Below, in pieces: positions 7,343 through 16,703 of a DNA stretch of 64,000 nucleotides. Each line of letters opens with the position of its first letter. Position 1 is the first letter of the stretch. A model generated the notes under the pieces. The model had not been told where the DNA came from, made no database searches, and saw nothing but the letters and a program-made list of their open reading frames with translations. Source of the stretch: Arcicella sp038230735 (GTDB lineage Bacteria > Bacteroidota > Bacteroidia > Cytophagales > Spirosomataceae). The stretch spans positions 97,501-161,500 of the forward strand of contig JBBRMR010000002.1 in NCBI GenBank assembly GCA_038230735.1, read 5' to 3'. A program made the translations under genes and the position numbers.

Positions 7343-9805
7343 TTAATCATCATCCTCATCTTCCTCCACCTTCTTCGCAATCTTCACAAAAGCACTACGC
7401 TTAGGAGCGGGCATTTTGCTCTTTTCACCCTTCATAGTTTTCCAAATATCTTCATTAAACGCAACATCAGGAGCAGCATCTTCGTGTGAAAAATCAAAAT
7501 TAGTTTTACGTTTTCCTGTATTCATGGCTACATTTCGAGCGTTTATATCCACATTAGAAGCTATTGATTTGTAAGGAGTTACGTCAATATTTTTAGAAAA
7601 ACATCTAAATAATGGCGTAGCAGCAGCATCGTATTGGCTCATGGGTGGCAATCCTAAAATTAATTCTATCGTCCGCAACATTCCCGAAGTTGAATACATA
7701 TTGTGGTCAATATGATTTCTTTTGGTGTAAGGACTAATCACGTAAGCCGTTGAACGGTGAGCATCCACGTGATCTGAGCCATTTTGGGCATCATCTTCCA
7801 AAATAAAAACGGCTGATTCGTTCCAAATTTTTGATTTTGAAAGATGTTCTATAAATCGTCCAACTGCCAAATCATTGTCAGCAATGGCGGCTTCGATACT
7901 GAATGAACCCTTGCGTGAACCCGAAGTATGGTCATTGCCCATGCGAATACTACTAAATCTTGGCACGGTATTTATTAAAATCAAAGAATCTATATCTTCC
8001 TCCCACTGTTTTTCTCGGTCAGAATCTTTGAAATTCATATCCCAACCGTGATATTTTTTACAAACATTTCCTTTTACACCCGCATAATTTCCTTCGGGTC
8101 TGTCGGCAAACTCTCCGTAAGTTCGGAATGAAATATTGGCTCTTTTACAAAAATCCCAAATGAAACCATTTTTGGGATAAGCAATTTCCCGCTGACCTTC
8201 ATAATCATACGAACCGCCACGACCGCCGTAACTCGTTACCCAGTTTTTTTCCACGAAATCATTGGCATACGCCGCTGTGGACCAGTTATGACCGTCGGCA
8301 GAGACTTCGGCATCCACATAAAAATTGTCTAATAACACAAAATCTTTGACCAATTTATGTTGATTTGGGGTGAGTTTTTCTGGAAAAATACAGAGATTTT
8401 GGTCGCCATTTCCTTCCTTTATATCTCCTAAAACTTGGTCATACGTTCGGTTTTCTTTGATGATATAAAAAACGTATTTGATGGGTGATTTTCCGCCAAC
8501 TTTCATCGGAATAGGATTGTCGATTTCACCCATTGCCATGGTTTCTTTTTGTTTGCTGTATGGCGTATTCTGAAAAACTACTTGTGAATAAGTCGATAAA
8601 GTGGCTTCGTTGGGCGCAGGAATAATAGACATGGTACCTTTGAACAAACCACCAATATATTCTATAACCTCTTTATTAGCATCGGGATTTGCCCCAACTT
8701 CCTGTGGCTTTTTTTTCGCCACTGGATTAGGTCCTTTTGGATTTGGTTTTGAGCTAAAACCTTTACCATTAGTAACATAGATTTTATCACCAATGGTTTT
8801 TACCGAAGTTGGATACCAGCCCGTTGGAATGAAACCGTTTGACTTACTTTTTCCTTTATCCGATACATCAAAAACCGCCAAACAATTATTATCAGCATTG
8901 GCGATATACAAAATTTTCTCATCGGGAGAAAGTGCCACCCCATTGGGCGTTGAACCTACGGGAGCATTTGGGTATAATGAGGCTGAAATATGCTCAATTA
9001 GCGTTTTTGAGGACGTTTCTATCACTGAAACCGTATTATCATTACCATTGGGAACGAATAGATATTTGCCATCTTTCGTGAAAACCATATCATTTGGATG
9101 ACTATTAGTGGCAATTTCAGCGATAATTTTTTCTTCCGAAATATCATAAATCACCACCTTTGCTCCACCCCAAAGTGTGATGTATAATTCATCCGTATTA
9201 GGTTTTATCATACAAGTGTAAGGCTCGTTCGTAAGCTTAACTTCTTTAATAACTTTTTTATCTGTCAAGTCGTAAATGAACAATGATTTGGAATCTTTTG
9301 CCACTACATAAAGGCGATTATTTTCAGAATCTACGCAGAGTCCAGCGGGTGAAATTCGGGCTTTTGGTTCGCCTAATTTTATTTCTCCATCTTGGATAAG
9401 TTTCTGATTATCAATCTTATACACCACAACAATATTATCATTTCCACCCGAGGCATACAAATATTTTTCATCGGCACTGAAAGCTAAACCCACCCAAGAC
9501 TTTTTGATAATTACATCATCCAAAACCTTTTCCGTGGCAATATCAATCAAAGTGATACTTTGCGTGCTTTGTCCGTTATTAGTAACTGCCAAGAGTTTTT
9601 TGGAAGGAGAAACGATGAGATTTAGGGGTAAATCTCCCAAATTTAAACTTGTTCCCACGGGTGTTAATGCCCAACCGTTTGGAAGCGTTACTCGCTTGGT
9701 GGTCAGGTCTTCGAGCAATTTGTTATTGCCTTTATTGAGTTTTTGTTTTGGATTGCAGGCTACGCAAAATATCAGGAGGTTAATAACAAAAATTAGGTTT
9801 TTCAT
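7343..9805 (-). CDS. YncE-like beta-propeller fused to an alkaline-phosphatase-superfamily phosphoesterase (lipoprotein)
   Basis: About 820 residues. I place the start at MKNLIFVINLL because it begins a signal peptide ending in VAC, whereas the upstream in-frame ATG at 9850 adds 15 residues of no signal character. Residues about 45-370 form a YVTN/YncE seven-bladed propeller (repeats such as 'YLYASGGNDNIVVVYK' and 'LFVPNGNDNTVSVIE'). The C-terminal half is a PF04185-type phosphoesterase with KENRTYDQVLGD near its start, VSADGHNWS, and the metal-site segment EDDAQNGSDHVDAHR. It is probably a surface or periplasmic phosphohydrolase; the substrate is unknown. The tail is rich in Lys and Asp. Confidence 0.85.
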   Translation of the reverse strand: MKNLIFVINLLIFCVACNPKQKLNKGNNKLLEDLTTKRVTLPNGWALTPVGTSLNLGDLPLNLIVSPSKKLLAVTNNGQSTQSITLIDIATEKVLDDVIIKKSWVGLAFSADEKYLYASGGNDNIVVVYKIDNQKLIQDGEIKLGEPKARISPAGLCVDSENNRLYVVAKDSKSLFIYDLTDKKVIKEVKLTNEPYTCMIKPNTDELYITLWGGAKVVIYDISEEKIIAEIATNSHPNDMVFTKDGKYLFVPNGNDNTVSVIETSSKTLIEHISASLYPNAPVGSTPNGVALSPDEKILYIANADNNCLAVFDVSDKGKSKSNGFIPTGWYPTSVKTIGDKIYVTNGKGFSSKPNPKGPNPVAKKKPQEVGANPDANKEVIEYIGGLFKGTMSIIPAPNEATLSTYSQVVFQNTPYSKQKETMAMGEIDNPIPMKVGGKSPIKYVFYIIKENRTYDQVLGDIKEGNGDQNLCIFPEKLTPNQHKLVKDFVLLDNFYVDAEVSADGHNWSTAAYANDFVEKNWVTSYGGRGGSYDYEGQREIAYPKNGFIWDFCKRANISFRTYGEFADRPEGNYAGVKGNVCKKYHGWDMNFKDSDREKQWEEDIDSLILINTVPRFSSIRMGNDHTSGSRKGSFSIEAAIADNDLAVGRFIEHLSKSKIWNESAVFILEDDAQNGSDHVDAHRSTAYVISPYTKRNHIDHNMYSTSGMLRTIELILGLPPMSQYDAAATPLFRCFSKNIDVTPYKSIASNVDINARNVAMNTGKRKTNFDFSHEDAAPDVAFNEDIWKTMKGEKSKMPAPKRSAFVKIAKKVEEDEDDD

Positions 9806-10215
9806 GGATATAATTTTGTTTTGATGAATATACCACAAAGGTTTAAACATTTTTTGATAAAATATTATAGGAGTATAAAATTTATCAATTATTTGATTTT
9901 AAAGTTGTTTTAAATTCACTATCCTTTTGTACAAAAGATTTGTAACAAATTATATTTTTAGTATTAAAGCAAGATATTCTGGCATTTAATTTCTGAAAAT
10001 TAATCGTGAATTTATATGCACAGGATGTGTATTTTTCTCTACAAAATAAAGGTTTAATATTTTTGGTACATTTCAAGAAACTAAACTGATTGGCTTTAAA
10101 AGCAATTTTTATTAATTCTATGATAATTGGAACAAGTTTAGTAATTTATTTAAGGAGCATAATTCAACAATTATCTCAATGATAAATTATTTAAAACTTA
10201 AAAATTTTCTTAACG
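9806..10215. other. AT-rich gap with no recognisable gene
   Basis: About 410 bases between the phosphoesterase start and the DUF892 start. Short open frames on the minus strand (for example 9885-10076) show no family pattern and no plausible signal or domain. It presumably contains the divergent promoters, but I could not identify a convincing TAnnTTTG element at either start. Confidence 0.5.
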
Positions 10216-10815
10216 ATGAAAAATGCAAATCAAGTAACTAAAAAAGTAAGCAAAGCCGTGTCATCGAATGGCGGTACTCCAAATGCACACCAAGTTAATG
10301 CACCCGAGGTTAATGCACCCGAAGGTCTTCACGAATTTTTTGTAGATGGGTTGAAGGACATTTATTATGCTGAAAAAGCATTGACAAAAGCCATCCCCAA
10401 AATGATTAAAAACGCTACTTCACCAGACCTCGTGCAAGCATTAACGAATCATTTGGTAGAGACCGAGGGACAAGTAACAAGATTACAGGACATATTTGAA
10501 AGTATTGATGAAAAAGCAAAAGCTAAAAAATGTGATGCAATAGACGGTTTGATTAAGGAAGCGGAAGGAATTATGTCTGAAACTGATAAGGGAATTATGC
10601 GTGATGCAGGAATTATTGCAGCGGGACAAAAAGTGGAGCATTACGAGATTGCCACTTACGGCACATTGGCGGCTTACGCAGGATTTTTAGGATTAGAACA
10701 AGCTAAGAGTTTGTTAGCACAATCATTGGCAGAGGAAAAAGCAGCCGATGAAAAATTGACTGAAATAACACCATTAGCCTTGATGACTTCTGGTTCAGAG
10801 ATGGAAATGGCATAA
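10216..10815 (+). CDS. DUF892 (YciE/YciF) ferritin-like protein
   Basis: A 199-residue protein. Residues about 35-190 match the DUF892 four-helix ferritin-like domain: LHEFFVDGLKDIYYAEKAL at its start, then NHLVETEGQVTRL, AGQKVEHYEIATYGTL and LAEEKAADEKLTE, which supply the Glu/His ligands expected of a di-iron site. The N-terminal 30 residues are low complexity and contain a small repeat (EVNAPE). Homologues are induced by osmotic, heat or envelope stress. It is monocistronic, with a strong terminator behind it. Confidence 0.88.
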   Translation: MKNANQVTKKVSKAVSSNGGTPNAHQVNAPEVNAPEGLHEFFVDGLKDIYYAEKALTKAIPKMIKNATSPDLVQALTNHLVETEGQVTRLQDIFESIDEKAKAKKCDAIDGLIKEAEGIMSETDKGIMRDAGIIAAGQKVEHYEIATYGTLAAYAGFLGLEQAKSLLAQSLAEEKAADEKLTEITPLALMTSGSEMEMA

Positions 10816-10849
10816 TTTTAATTACTTTTTGATTAGCCTTAGATTTATC

Positions 10850-10893
10850 GGTTAGTAATTGTCTGATTGTTAGATAATTACTAACCTTTTTTT
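10850..10893 (+). terminator. Rho-independent terminator of the DUF892 gene
   Basis: GGTTAGTAATTGTC (10850-10863) pairs with GATAATTACTAACC (10873-10886), with a 9-base loop, followed by a run of seven T. Confidence 0.85.
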
Positions 10894-10942
10894 ATTAATC
10901 AAACCAATTTCATATTCATAACGTTTTTATTTTACCAGCCCG

Positions 10943-10950
10943 TAACTTTG
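10943..10950 (+). promoter_or_regulatory. Bacteroidota -7 element for lipA
   Basis: TAACTTTG matches the TAnnTTTG consensus, 25 bases before the lipA ATG. No clear -33 TTG is present at the usual distance; T-rich sequence lies there. Confidence 0.55.
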
Positions 10951-10975
10951 CGAAGCGAACGGAAAATAAAAAACC

Positions 10976-11851
10976 ATGATAGAATTACCAGTAATAACGC
11001 CCACTGCCACCAGACATAATAAAAAACCAGATTGGCTTAGGGTAAAATTGCCCATCGGACAGGAATATGCCCGTGTGAGAAATATTGTTGATGAAAATAA
11101 ACTGCATACCATTTGCCAGTCGGGAAATTGCCCGAACATGGGTGAATGTTGGGGTGCTGGCACGGCTACGTTTATGATTTTGGGAAATATTTGTACTCGT
11201 TCATGCACGTTTTGTGCCGTGGCAACGGGTCGCCCAACGGAATATGATGTCGATGAACCACGAAGAGTTGCCGAAGCCATAAAATTAATGGGCGTAAAAC
11301 ACGCTGTACTCACCTCCGTAAACCGTGATGAATTGAAAGACCGTGGGGCAGAAGTGTGGTATCAGACCGTTGTGCAAGTGAAAGAAGCATCGCCAAGCAC
11401 CACGATTGAAACCTTAATTCCTGACACCAAAGGCAATTGGGAGGCACTTTACAGAATGATTGAGGGGGGACAAGAAGTAGTTTCGCATAACATGGAAACT
11501 ATCGAAAGATTGTATCGCCAAGTGCGTCCACAGGCACGATACGCCCGAAGTTTGGAGCAAACGAAACGGACAAAAGAGTTTGGTAAACGTACTAAATCGG
11601 GTATTATGTTAGGTCTGGGAGAAACTCAGGACGAGGTTTTCAAGGCGATTGATGATTTAATTGAAAATGGCTTGGATGTTTTAACATTAGGTCAATACCT
11701 ACAACCCACTAAAATGCACCATGAAGTAATCGAGTGGATTCATCCCGATACTTTTGCGATGTATAAAGAAGAGGGTTTGAAAAGAGGTTTGAAATACGTG
11801 GAATCGGGGGCTTTGGTGAGAAGTAGTTATCATGCGGAGAAGCATATTTGA
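10976..11851 (+). CDS. lipA: Lipoyl synthase
   Basis: A 291-residue radical-SAM enzyme that inserts two sulphurs into protein-bound octanoyl groups, completing lipoylation of 2-oxoacid dehydrogenases and the glycine cleavage H-protein. The auxiliary-cluster cysteines are Cys47, Cys52 and Cys58 (CQSGNCPNMGEC). The radical-SAM cysteines are Cys73, Cys77 and Cys80 (CTRSCTFC). The conserved C-terminal RSSY segment, whose Ser ligates the auxiliary cluster, is present close to the end. Length and motif order are standard. It is monocistronic here, ends in TGA, and is followed by a large inverted repeat shared with the convergent gene. Confidence 0.96.
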   Translation: MIELPVITPTATRHNKKPDWLRVKLPIGQEYARVRNIVDENKLHTICQSGNCPNMGECWGAGTATFMILGNICTRSCTFCAVATGRPTEYDVDEPRRVAEAIKLMGVKHAVLTSVNRDELKDRGAEVWYQTVVQVKEASPSTTIETLIPDTKGNWEALYRMIEGGQEVVSHNMETIERLYRQVRPQARYARSLEQTKRTKEFGKRTKSGIMLGLGETQDEVFKAIDDLIENGLDVLTLGQYLQPTKMHHEVIEWIHPDTFAMYKEEGLKRGLKYVESGALVRSSYHAEKHI

Positions 11852-11859
11852 GTTTCTTA

Positions 11860-11983
11860 AAGTCGTAAGTCTTAAAAAGTCGTATGTCATAAGTCAAAGA
11901 AGTTTTAAAAAGTCGTAGGTCATAAGTCAAACAAGTCGTAAGATTTCAACTTACGACTTGTTTAACTTATGACCTACGACTTT
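11860..11983. repeat. Heptamer-type short tandem repeats with a 34-base inverted repeat
   Basis: Variants of the heptamer AAGTCGT (AAGTCTT, ATGTCAT, AAGTCAA) run from 11860. The arm at 11909-11942 pairs with 11950-11983 with 33 of 34 matches and a 7-base loop. It lies between convergent lipA and the ThuA-dehydrogenase gene and could terminate both. Similar heptamer tracts occur at 49569, 54961, 61031 and 61541. Confidence 0.85.
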
Positions 11984-12005
11984 CTGACTTACGACTTATT
12001 TGAAT

Positions 12006-15000
12006 TTACTTCTCTCTCGTAGCCTTCACCTCAAACATTCCCATTAATTTTCCTTTCAAATTATCAGCATCTTCTTTTTGAAATTCGATATTAACGTTCA
12101 TGCCATTGGCTGGAAAAAATACTTTTACTTTATCGCCATCTTCTTCTACTTTTTCAAAAGGCTTGCTTGCGTCATTAGAAATTTTTGAAGCCATTGTGCC
12201 TGTTAAAATACCATTCGTTCTGGTAAATTCAATCTTTAATGGAACATCTCCTCCTGGTGTACCAATCAACATGGCATTCCATTTTCCTGTAAAAGCATCA
12301 TTTTTAATAGTCGTTTCTTCCACTTTCACGGGTTCAGCACCTTCATTTGCCAATTTGAATTCCGCACCCATTACCACCATCAACGAGCCTTCTGATTTTG
12401 AATTGATAAATACAGCGTAAACGTCTTGGGGTTTTCCATCAAAATTAGCGGGTAATTGAATAGGTACTGAAACCGCTTTTGGCGTAAAATCCATTTTGTC
12501 AGTTGCTTCTAAAAACTTCGATTTTCCAATTAATGCACCCTTTGGGCTTCCCAATCTTAATTCTACTTCACCACCCACAGCATTTAATTGCGGTTTTGGA
12601 GCGGTTGCCGAAACAATAAGTTCTGAAACTCCATTCAAATCAATTTGTTTCATCACCATATAAGCCCCTGATTTTGCAGGAATTGCTAAATTATTTCCGC
12701 CAAAAGCCATTTTGTTAATATCCACATATTCATCAAAACCGTGAGCATCTACTTTGGAGTTTCTCAATACGAAAGTTTGTTCAGATTTCAACGATGGCAT
12801 TCCTTTATATCCTTGGTCTTCATAGGCGGCACGTACAATATATACGCCCTTGTTTTTATCCGAGGCTGGTGCTTTTGTAGTAAATGTTCCCTTTACTGGC
12901 AATGATTTTGCTGCTGGTTTTTCGTTAGAAATATTCAAAATATATTTCACCATTTCCGAAGCATCCGCCGTTGAAAGTTGTGGGTGTCCAGCCATTGCGG
13001 TTTCGCCCCAAACGCCACTTCCGCCCGCAATTATCTTCTTCGTCAATTTTTCCAAAGCCGAATTTTCACCTTTATATTTGATTGAAACATCGGCATAAGC
13101 GGGTCCAATTGATTTCTTTGCTTTGGCGTGGCAAGCCATACAATCACTGGCTTCAATCAGTTTTTTACCCGTAGTAAAAGCCGTACTGGCATCCGCAGAA
13201 TGGTGTCCCATCGCAATCATATTTTTATCAAAACCTTCTGCTAAATAATCAATATTTACCGCAACTTGCTCAGGATTAATCCCTTTTTCAAGCGTTCCGT
13301 CTTCTTTATCTTTTACTTTAATGTCGTATTCAAAAGATTTGTTGGCTACATAAAAAGTCTTATTACTTTTTGGCATTTCCAAACTTAATACGGGCGGTTC
13401 GTTGCCAACGGTAACTTCCATCGACTGTGAATTAACTCCTCCTTTGCCATCATTTACCGTAAAGATTACTTTATATGTACCAATTTGCGTTAAAGTAAGA
13501 TTAGCATCAGGCGTTGTAATAATTTTGTTGAAGCCCGCTTTTGATGTAATTTTCCATGAATAAGTTAATACATCGCCGTCGGCATACACCGTTCCTTTTG
13601 AAGTCAATTTCAAATTGAAAGGGGCTGAACCTCCCATTTGGTTGGCTACCATTTGGATTTGTGGCTTGCGGTTTCCATCATTATATTCTATCCGAATCAA
13701 ACGAGCATCATCATTGGCAGTAAACCAACCTGAACCGTATTCGAGCATATACAAATCGCCATTGTCGGCAAATTCCATATCCATCGGATTACTGAATTTA
13801 TAGCTTGGCATAAACTTTTCCATCGAGGCATAATTACCGTCTTTGTCAAAACTTACTGCCATCACCCAACCACGCATCCATTCGTAAATAAAGAATTTAC
13901 CGTCATAATATTTGGGAAACGCTCGGTTGGCAGTAGCAAAAGCGACTTTGTCATAAACAGGACCAGCCATTGGGTTACAGCCACCCGCACCCAATTGTGG
14001 AAACTCTACACTATTGCCATACGTGTACCAAATCATCGCATCTTTGGCACGAGGCAATTGAATCAGACCAGTATTATTCGGCGAAGTGTTCATCGGTTTT
14101 AAATAATCCCATTTATCACCCGATTTGTTAGTCTCAAAATTAAATTTATTGTATGCTTTGTTATCGCCCGCAAAATGTGGCCAACCATAATTACCAGCCG
14201 CAGGAGCTTGTCCAAATTCACATATACCTGCTGGTCCACGGGTTGAATCTGGTTTAGAAGCATCAGGACCTACATCTCCCCAATATAATTTACCATTTTT
14301 TTGGTCAACCGAAATTCTGTATGGATTACGATGCCCCATTGTATAAATTTCGGCTCTTGTTTTTTCTGTTCCTTTTGGAAAAAGATTTCCTTCTGGAATG
14401 GTATAACTTCCATCAGATGTGGGCTTTATTCTGATAATTTTACCCCGTAAATCATTGGTATTTGCCGCAGATTTTTGGGCATCCCAAGGGCTTCTACCTG
14501 CACGTTCATCACTTGGACTATATCCGTTTGAAGCATGAGGATTGGTATTGTCGCCCGTTGAAAGGAACAAATTACCCGCTTTATCCCAAGCAATTGAACC
14601 ACCCGTATGACAACATTCTTCCCGTTGGGTTTCTACTTTCAGCATTTCCTTTTCAGAATCCAAAAGAATGTCATCACCTTTCATCGTTAATCTTGAAAGT
14701 ACGTTGTATGAGCCTTTTATAGAAGAATAATACAAATAAATCCATTGATTTTGAGCAAAATTTGGGTCTTTATTTAAGCCCAAAAGTCCATCTTCGGCTA
14801 CCGATTCTTTGCCCTCTTTGTTCACATATTTCAAACTTACGGGAAGTTTGGCAATCGTTTTGAGCGTTTTGGTTTTTTCGTTATAAAGTCTTACTTCGCC
14901 TTTTCGCTGAATGAAAAGTACACGGTCTTTGTCTAATAAGGCGAGTTCAACGGGTTCATCCAATTTTTCATGTAAAACCACTTTCGTAAAGCGATTTTCT

Positions 15001-15782
15001 TCTGGACGTGATTTTGAAAAATCTATTGCTTTTGGAGCATCACCACCCGCAGCGTATTTTATACCTGCCCACAAATGATTTAAGAAAAGAGGTTCTGAAA
15101 ATGTTTCGTCGGTATGCCCGATTGCCGTATAAAATGCACGACCACCATCAAATTCCTGATACCAACTGATGGGGTGATTATCACCATTTTTACCACCAAC
15201 GTAAGATTTTTCATCTATTTTTAAGACTACATTGATTTTTGGAGAAATATTTTTGAAACTATAAAACTCATCACTTCTTTCAAAAGTTTCTGGCATTCCC
15301 GCCGTAAATTCATTTTTTAGTGTAACCAAAAACTTACCTTTCTGCACATTATTGGGCATCGGATGGTCTAAAAATCAAGCCCCTGCCAACTGACTATACC
15401 AAGTCCAATCATACTCACAGTCGGTTGCGGCGTGAATACCCACGTAGCCACCACCCGCTTGGATGTATCGTTCAAAAACGTTTTGTTGTTCGTTGTTCAA
15501 AACATCGCCTGTGGTATTCAAGAAAATTACGGCATTGAATTTTTTAAGATTCAATTCTGAAAACTGAGCAGCATCTTCGGTAAAACTTGCGTCAAAACCT
15601 TTTTCTTTTGACATTTTGGCAATAGCCGTTTTGCCCGCCTCAATTGATTGATGACGAAACGCTGCCGTTTTGCTAAAAACCAAGACATTGATTTTATTTT
15701 GAGCAAACAAATTGCTGGCAAAAAATAGCATTAAAACTGCCCCTAAAAGCATTTTAATACCTAATCTATTTTGTTGTTTCAT
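12006..15782 (-). pseudogene. ThuA - PQQ-type sugar dehydrogenase - PKD - cytochrome c - CBM-like multidomain gene, split by one in-frame TGA
   Basis: One reading frame of 1259 codons runs from the ATG at 15782 to 12006, interrupted only by TGA at 15375-15377. The first 135 codons encode a signal peptide (ends LFAQ) and the ThuA start (VLVFSKTAAFRHQSI, GGYVGIHAATDCEYDW). After the TGA the frame resumes FLDHPMPNN and completes ThuA (GRAFYTAIGHTDE). Counting from the ATG at 15359: a soluble-glucose-dehydrogenase propeller (about 125-560), a PKD domain (about 570-652), cytochrome c with C740MAC743H and likely ligand Met789, a carbohydrate-binding-like domain (about 840-1000), and a C-terminal domain (about 1025-1117) shared with the small protein at 24290-24667. 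It is probably a periplasmic sugar oxidase. Either the gene is inactivated by one substitution, or the base is an error. TGA is a normal stop here (lipA uses it). Confidence 0.85.
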
Positions 15783-15826
15783 ACAGTTGAAAATATATTT
15801 TAATGAAATGGAATTATTATTGAATA

Positions 15827-15834
15827 CAAATATA
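15827..15834 (-). promoter_or_regulatory. -7 element of the ThuA-dehydrogenase gene
   Basis: TATATTTG on the minus strand fits TAnnTTTG, 44 bases before the ATG at 15782. Eight bases separate it from the palindrome at 15843-15875, so the -33 region falls inside that palindrome. Confidence 0.55.
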
Positions 15835-15842
15835 TGCGTAAT

Positions 15843-15875
15843 AAATTTATTGTCTTTAATTAAGACAATAAATTT
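15843..15875. promoter_or_regulatory. Palindromic operator candidate 1 (TATTGTCT-N7-AGACAATA core)
   Basis: A perfect inverted repeat with 14-base arms, 15843-15856 and 15862-15875, and a 5-base spacer. It lies between the divergent ThuA-dehydrogenase and Nudix-regulator genes. A second palindrome with the same core lies at 24783-24816, at the same distance from both flanking -7 elements. Confidence 0.75.
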
Positions 15876-15936
15876 TTATAATATTGTATATTAAAATAAT
15901 TATATTTTACAGACGGTTTATGTGAAGGATAAATCT

Positions 15937-15944
15937 TAATTTTG
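15937..15944 (+). promoter_or_regulatory. -7 element of Nudix regulator 1
   Basis: TAATTTTG fits TAnnTTTG, about 20 bases before the ATG at 15964. It is separated from the palindrome by 61 bases, the same number as at the second module. Confidence 0.5.
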
Positions 15945-15963
15945 TAGAAAACAATAGGTAGTG

Positions 15964-16671
15964 ATGAATTTTAACGAGCAGGATTTTATACGACAACTAT
16001 CCATAGATTGCGTAATTTTTGGTTATCAAGAAAAAGAGCTGAAAGTTTTAGTGCCTAAAATAAATATGGTAGGGGAGGTATTTACCTTGCCAGGGGGCTT
16101 TATTCAACAAAACGAAGGTATTGACCATGCCGCTTTAAGAATTTTGAAGGAAAGAACAGGGATTCAGACCATTTATTTAGATCAATGTAGAACTTTTGGA
16201 CATGAAGGACGATACAATGCTGAGGTTTTGAATGCTTTGCATGAGGCAAGCAAAATGCTCATTGATATTGCCAATTTAGAATGGTTTACCAAGCGGTTTG
16301 TGTCCATTGGCTATTATGCTTTGGTGGATATTAACAAAGTTGAGTTGCAGACGGGAGAAATTGACGAGTCGGTGAGTTGGTATAATGTTAAGGATTTGCC
16401 CAAAATGATAATGGATCACAACGAAATGGTAACGTATGCTTTGGCAGCCCTTCGTCAAAACCTTGACCAAAAATTGATTGGTTTTAATCTACTACCCGAG
16501 ACTTTTACGATGAAAGAAGTACAGGAACTTTACGAAGCTATTTATGAAAAACCCTTTGCTCGTAACAATTTCCAAAAGAAAATATTAGATTTAGATGTCT
16601 TGGAACGACTGGAAAAGAAATTTACGGGGGCAGCGAATAAAGCTCCCTTTTTGTATCGGTTTAGGAGGTGA
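15964..16671 (+). CDS. NrtR/AraR-type Nudix-related transcriptional regulator, copy 1
   Basis: 235 residues. The N-terminal half (about 5-140) is a Nudix-like ligand-binding domain (VIFGYQEKELKVLV, TLPGGFIQQNEGIDHAALRILKERTGI). The Nudix box has lost some of the usual catalytic Glu residues, as expected for a sensor rather than a hydrolase. The C-terminal part (about 165-235) is a winged helix ending NNFQKKILDLDVLERLEKKF, then YRFRR. In Bacteroidota such proteins include AraR-like sugar regulators. I use the ATG at 15964, not the GTG one codon earlier, because it aligns with the paralogue at 24912. It is divergent from the ThuA-dehydrogenase gene over palindrome 1. Confidence 0.85.
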   Translation: MNFNEQDFIRQLSIDCVIFGYQEKELKVLVPKINMVGEVFTLPGGFIQQNEGIDHAALRILKERTGIQTIYLDQCRTFGHEGRYNAEVLNALHEASKMLIDIANLEWFTKRFVSIGYYALVDINKVELQTGEIDESVSWYNVKDLPKMIMDHNEMVTYALAALRQNLDQKLIGFNLLPETFTMKEVQELYEAIYEKPFARNNFQKKILDLDVLERLEKKFTGAANKAPFLYRFRR

Positions 16672-16703
16672 AAACTCTCTCAATCCTAAACCTGAATTAT
16701 AAA

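Noticed and set aside
9885..10076. 63-residue minus-strand open frame
   Set aside because: Low-complexity, Cys/Lys-rich translation in AT-rich intergenic DNA, with no family pattern or regulatory support.
15375..15377. Selenocysteine or TGA recoding in the ThuA protein
   Set aside because: ThuA has no selenocysteine, no SECIS-like hairpin was evident after the codon, and TGA ends other genes such as lipA.
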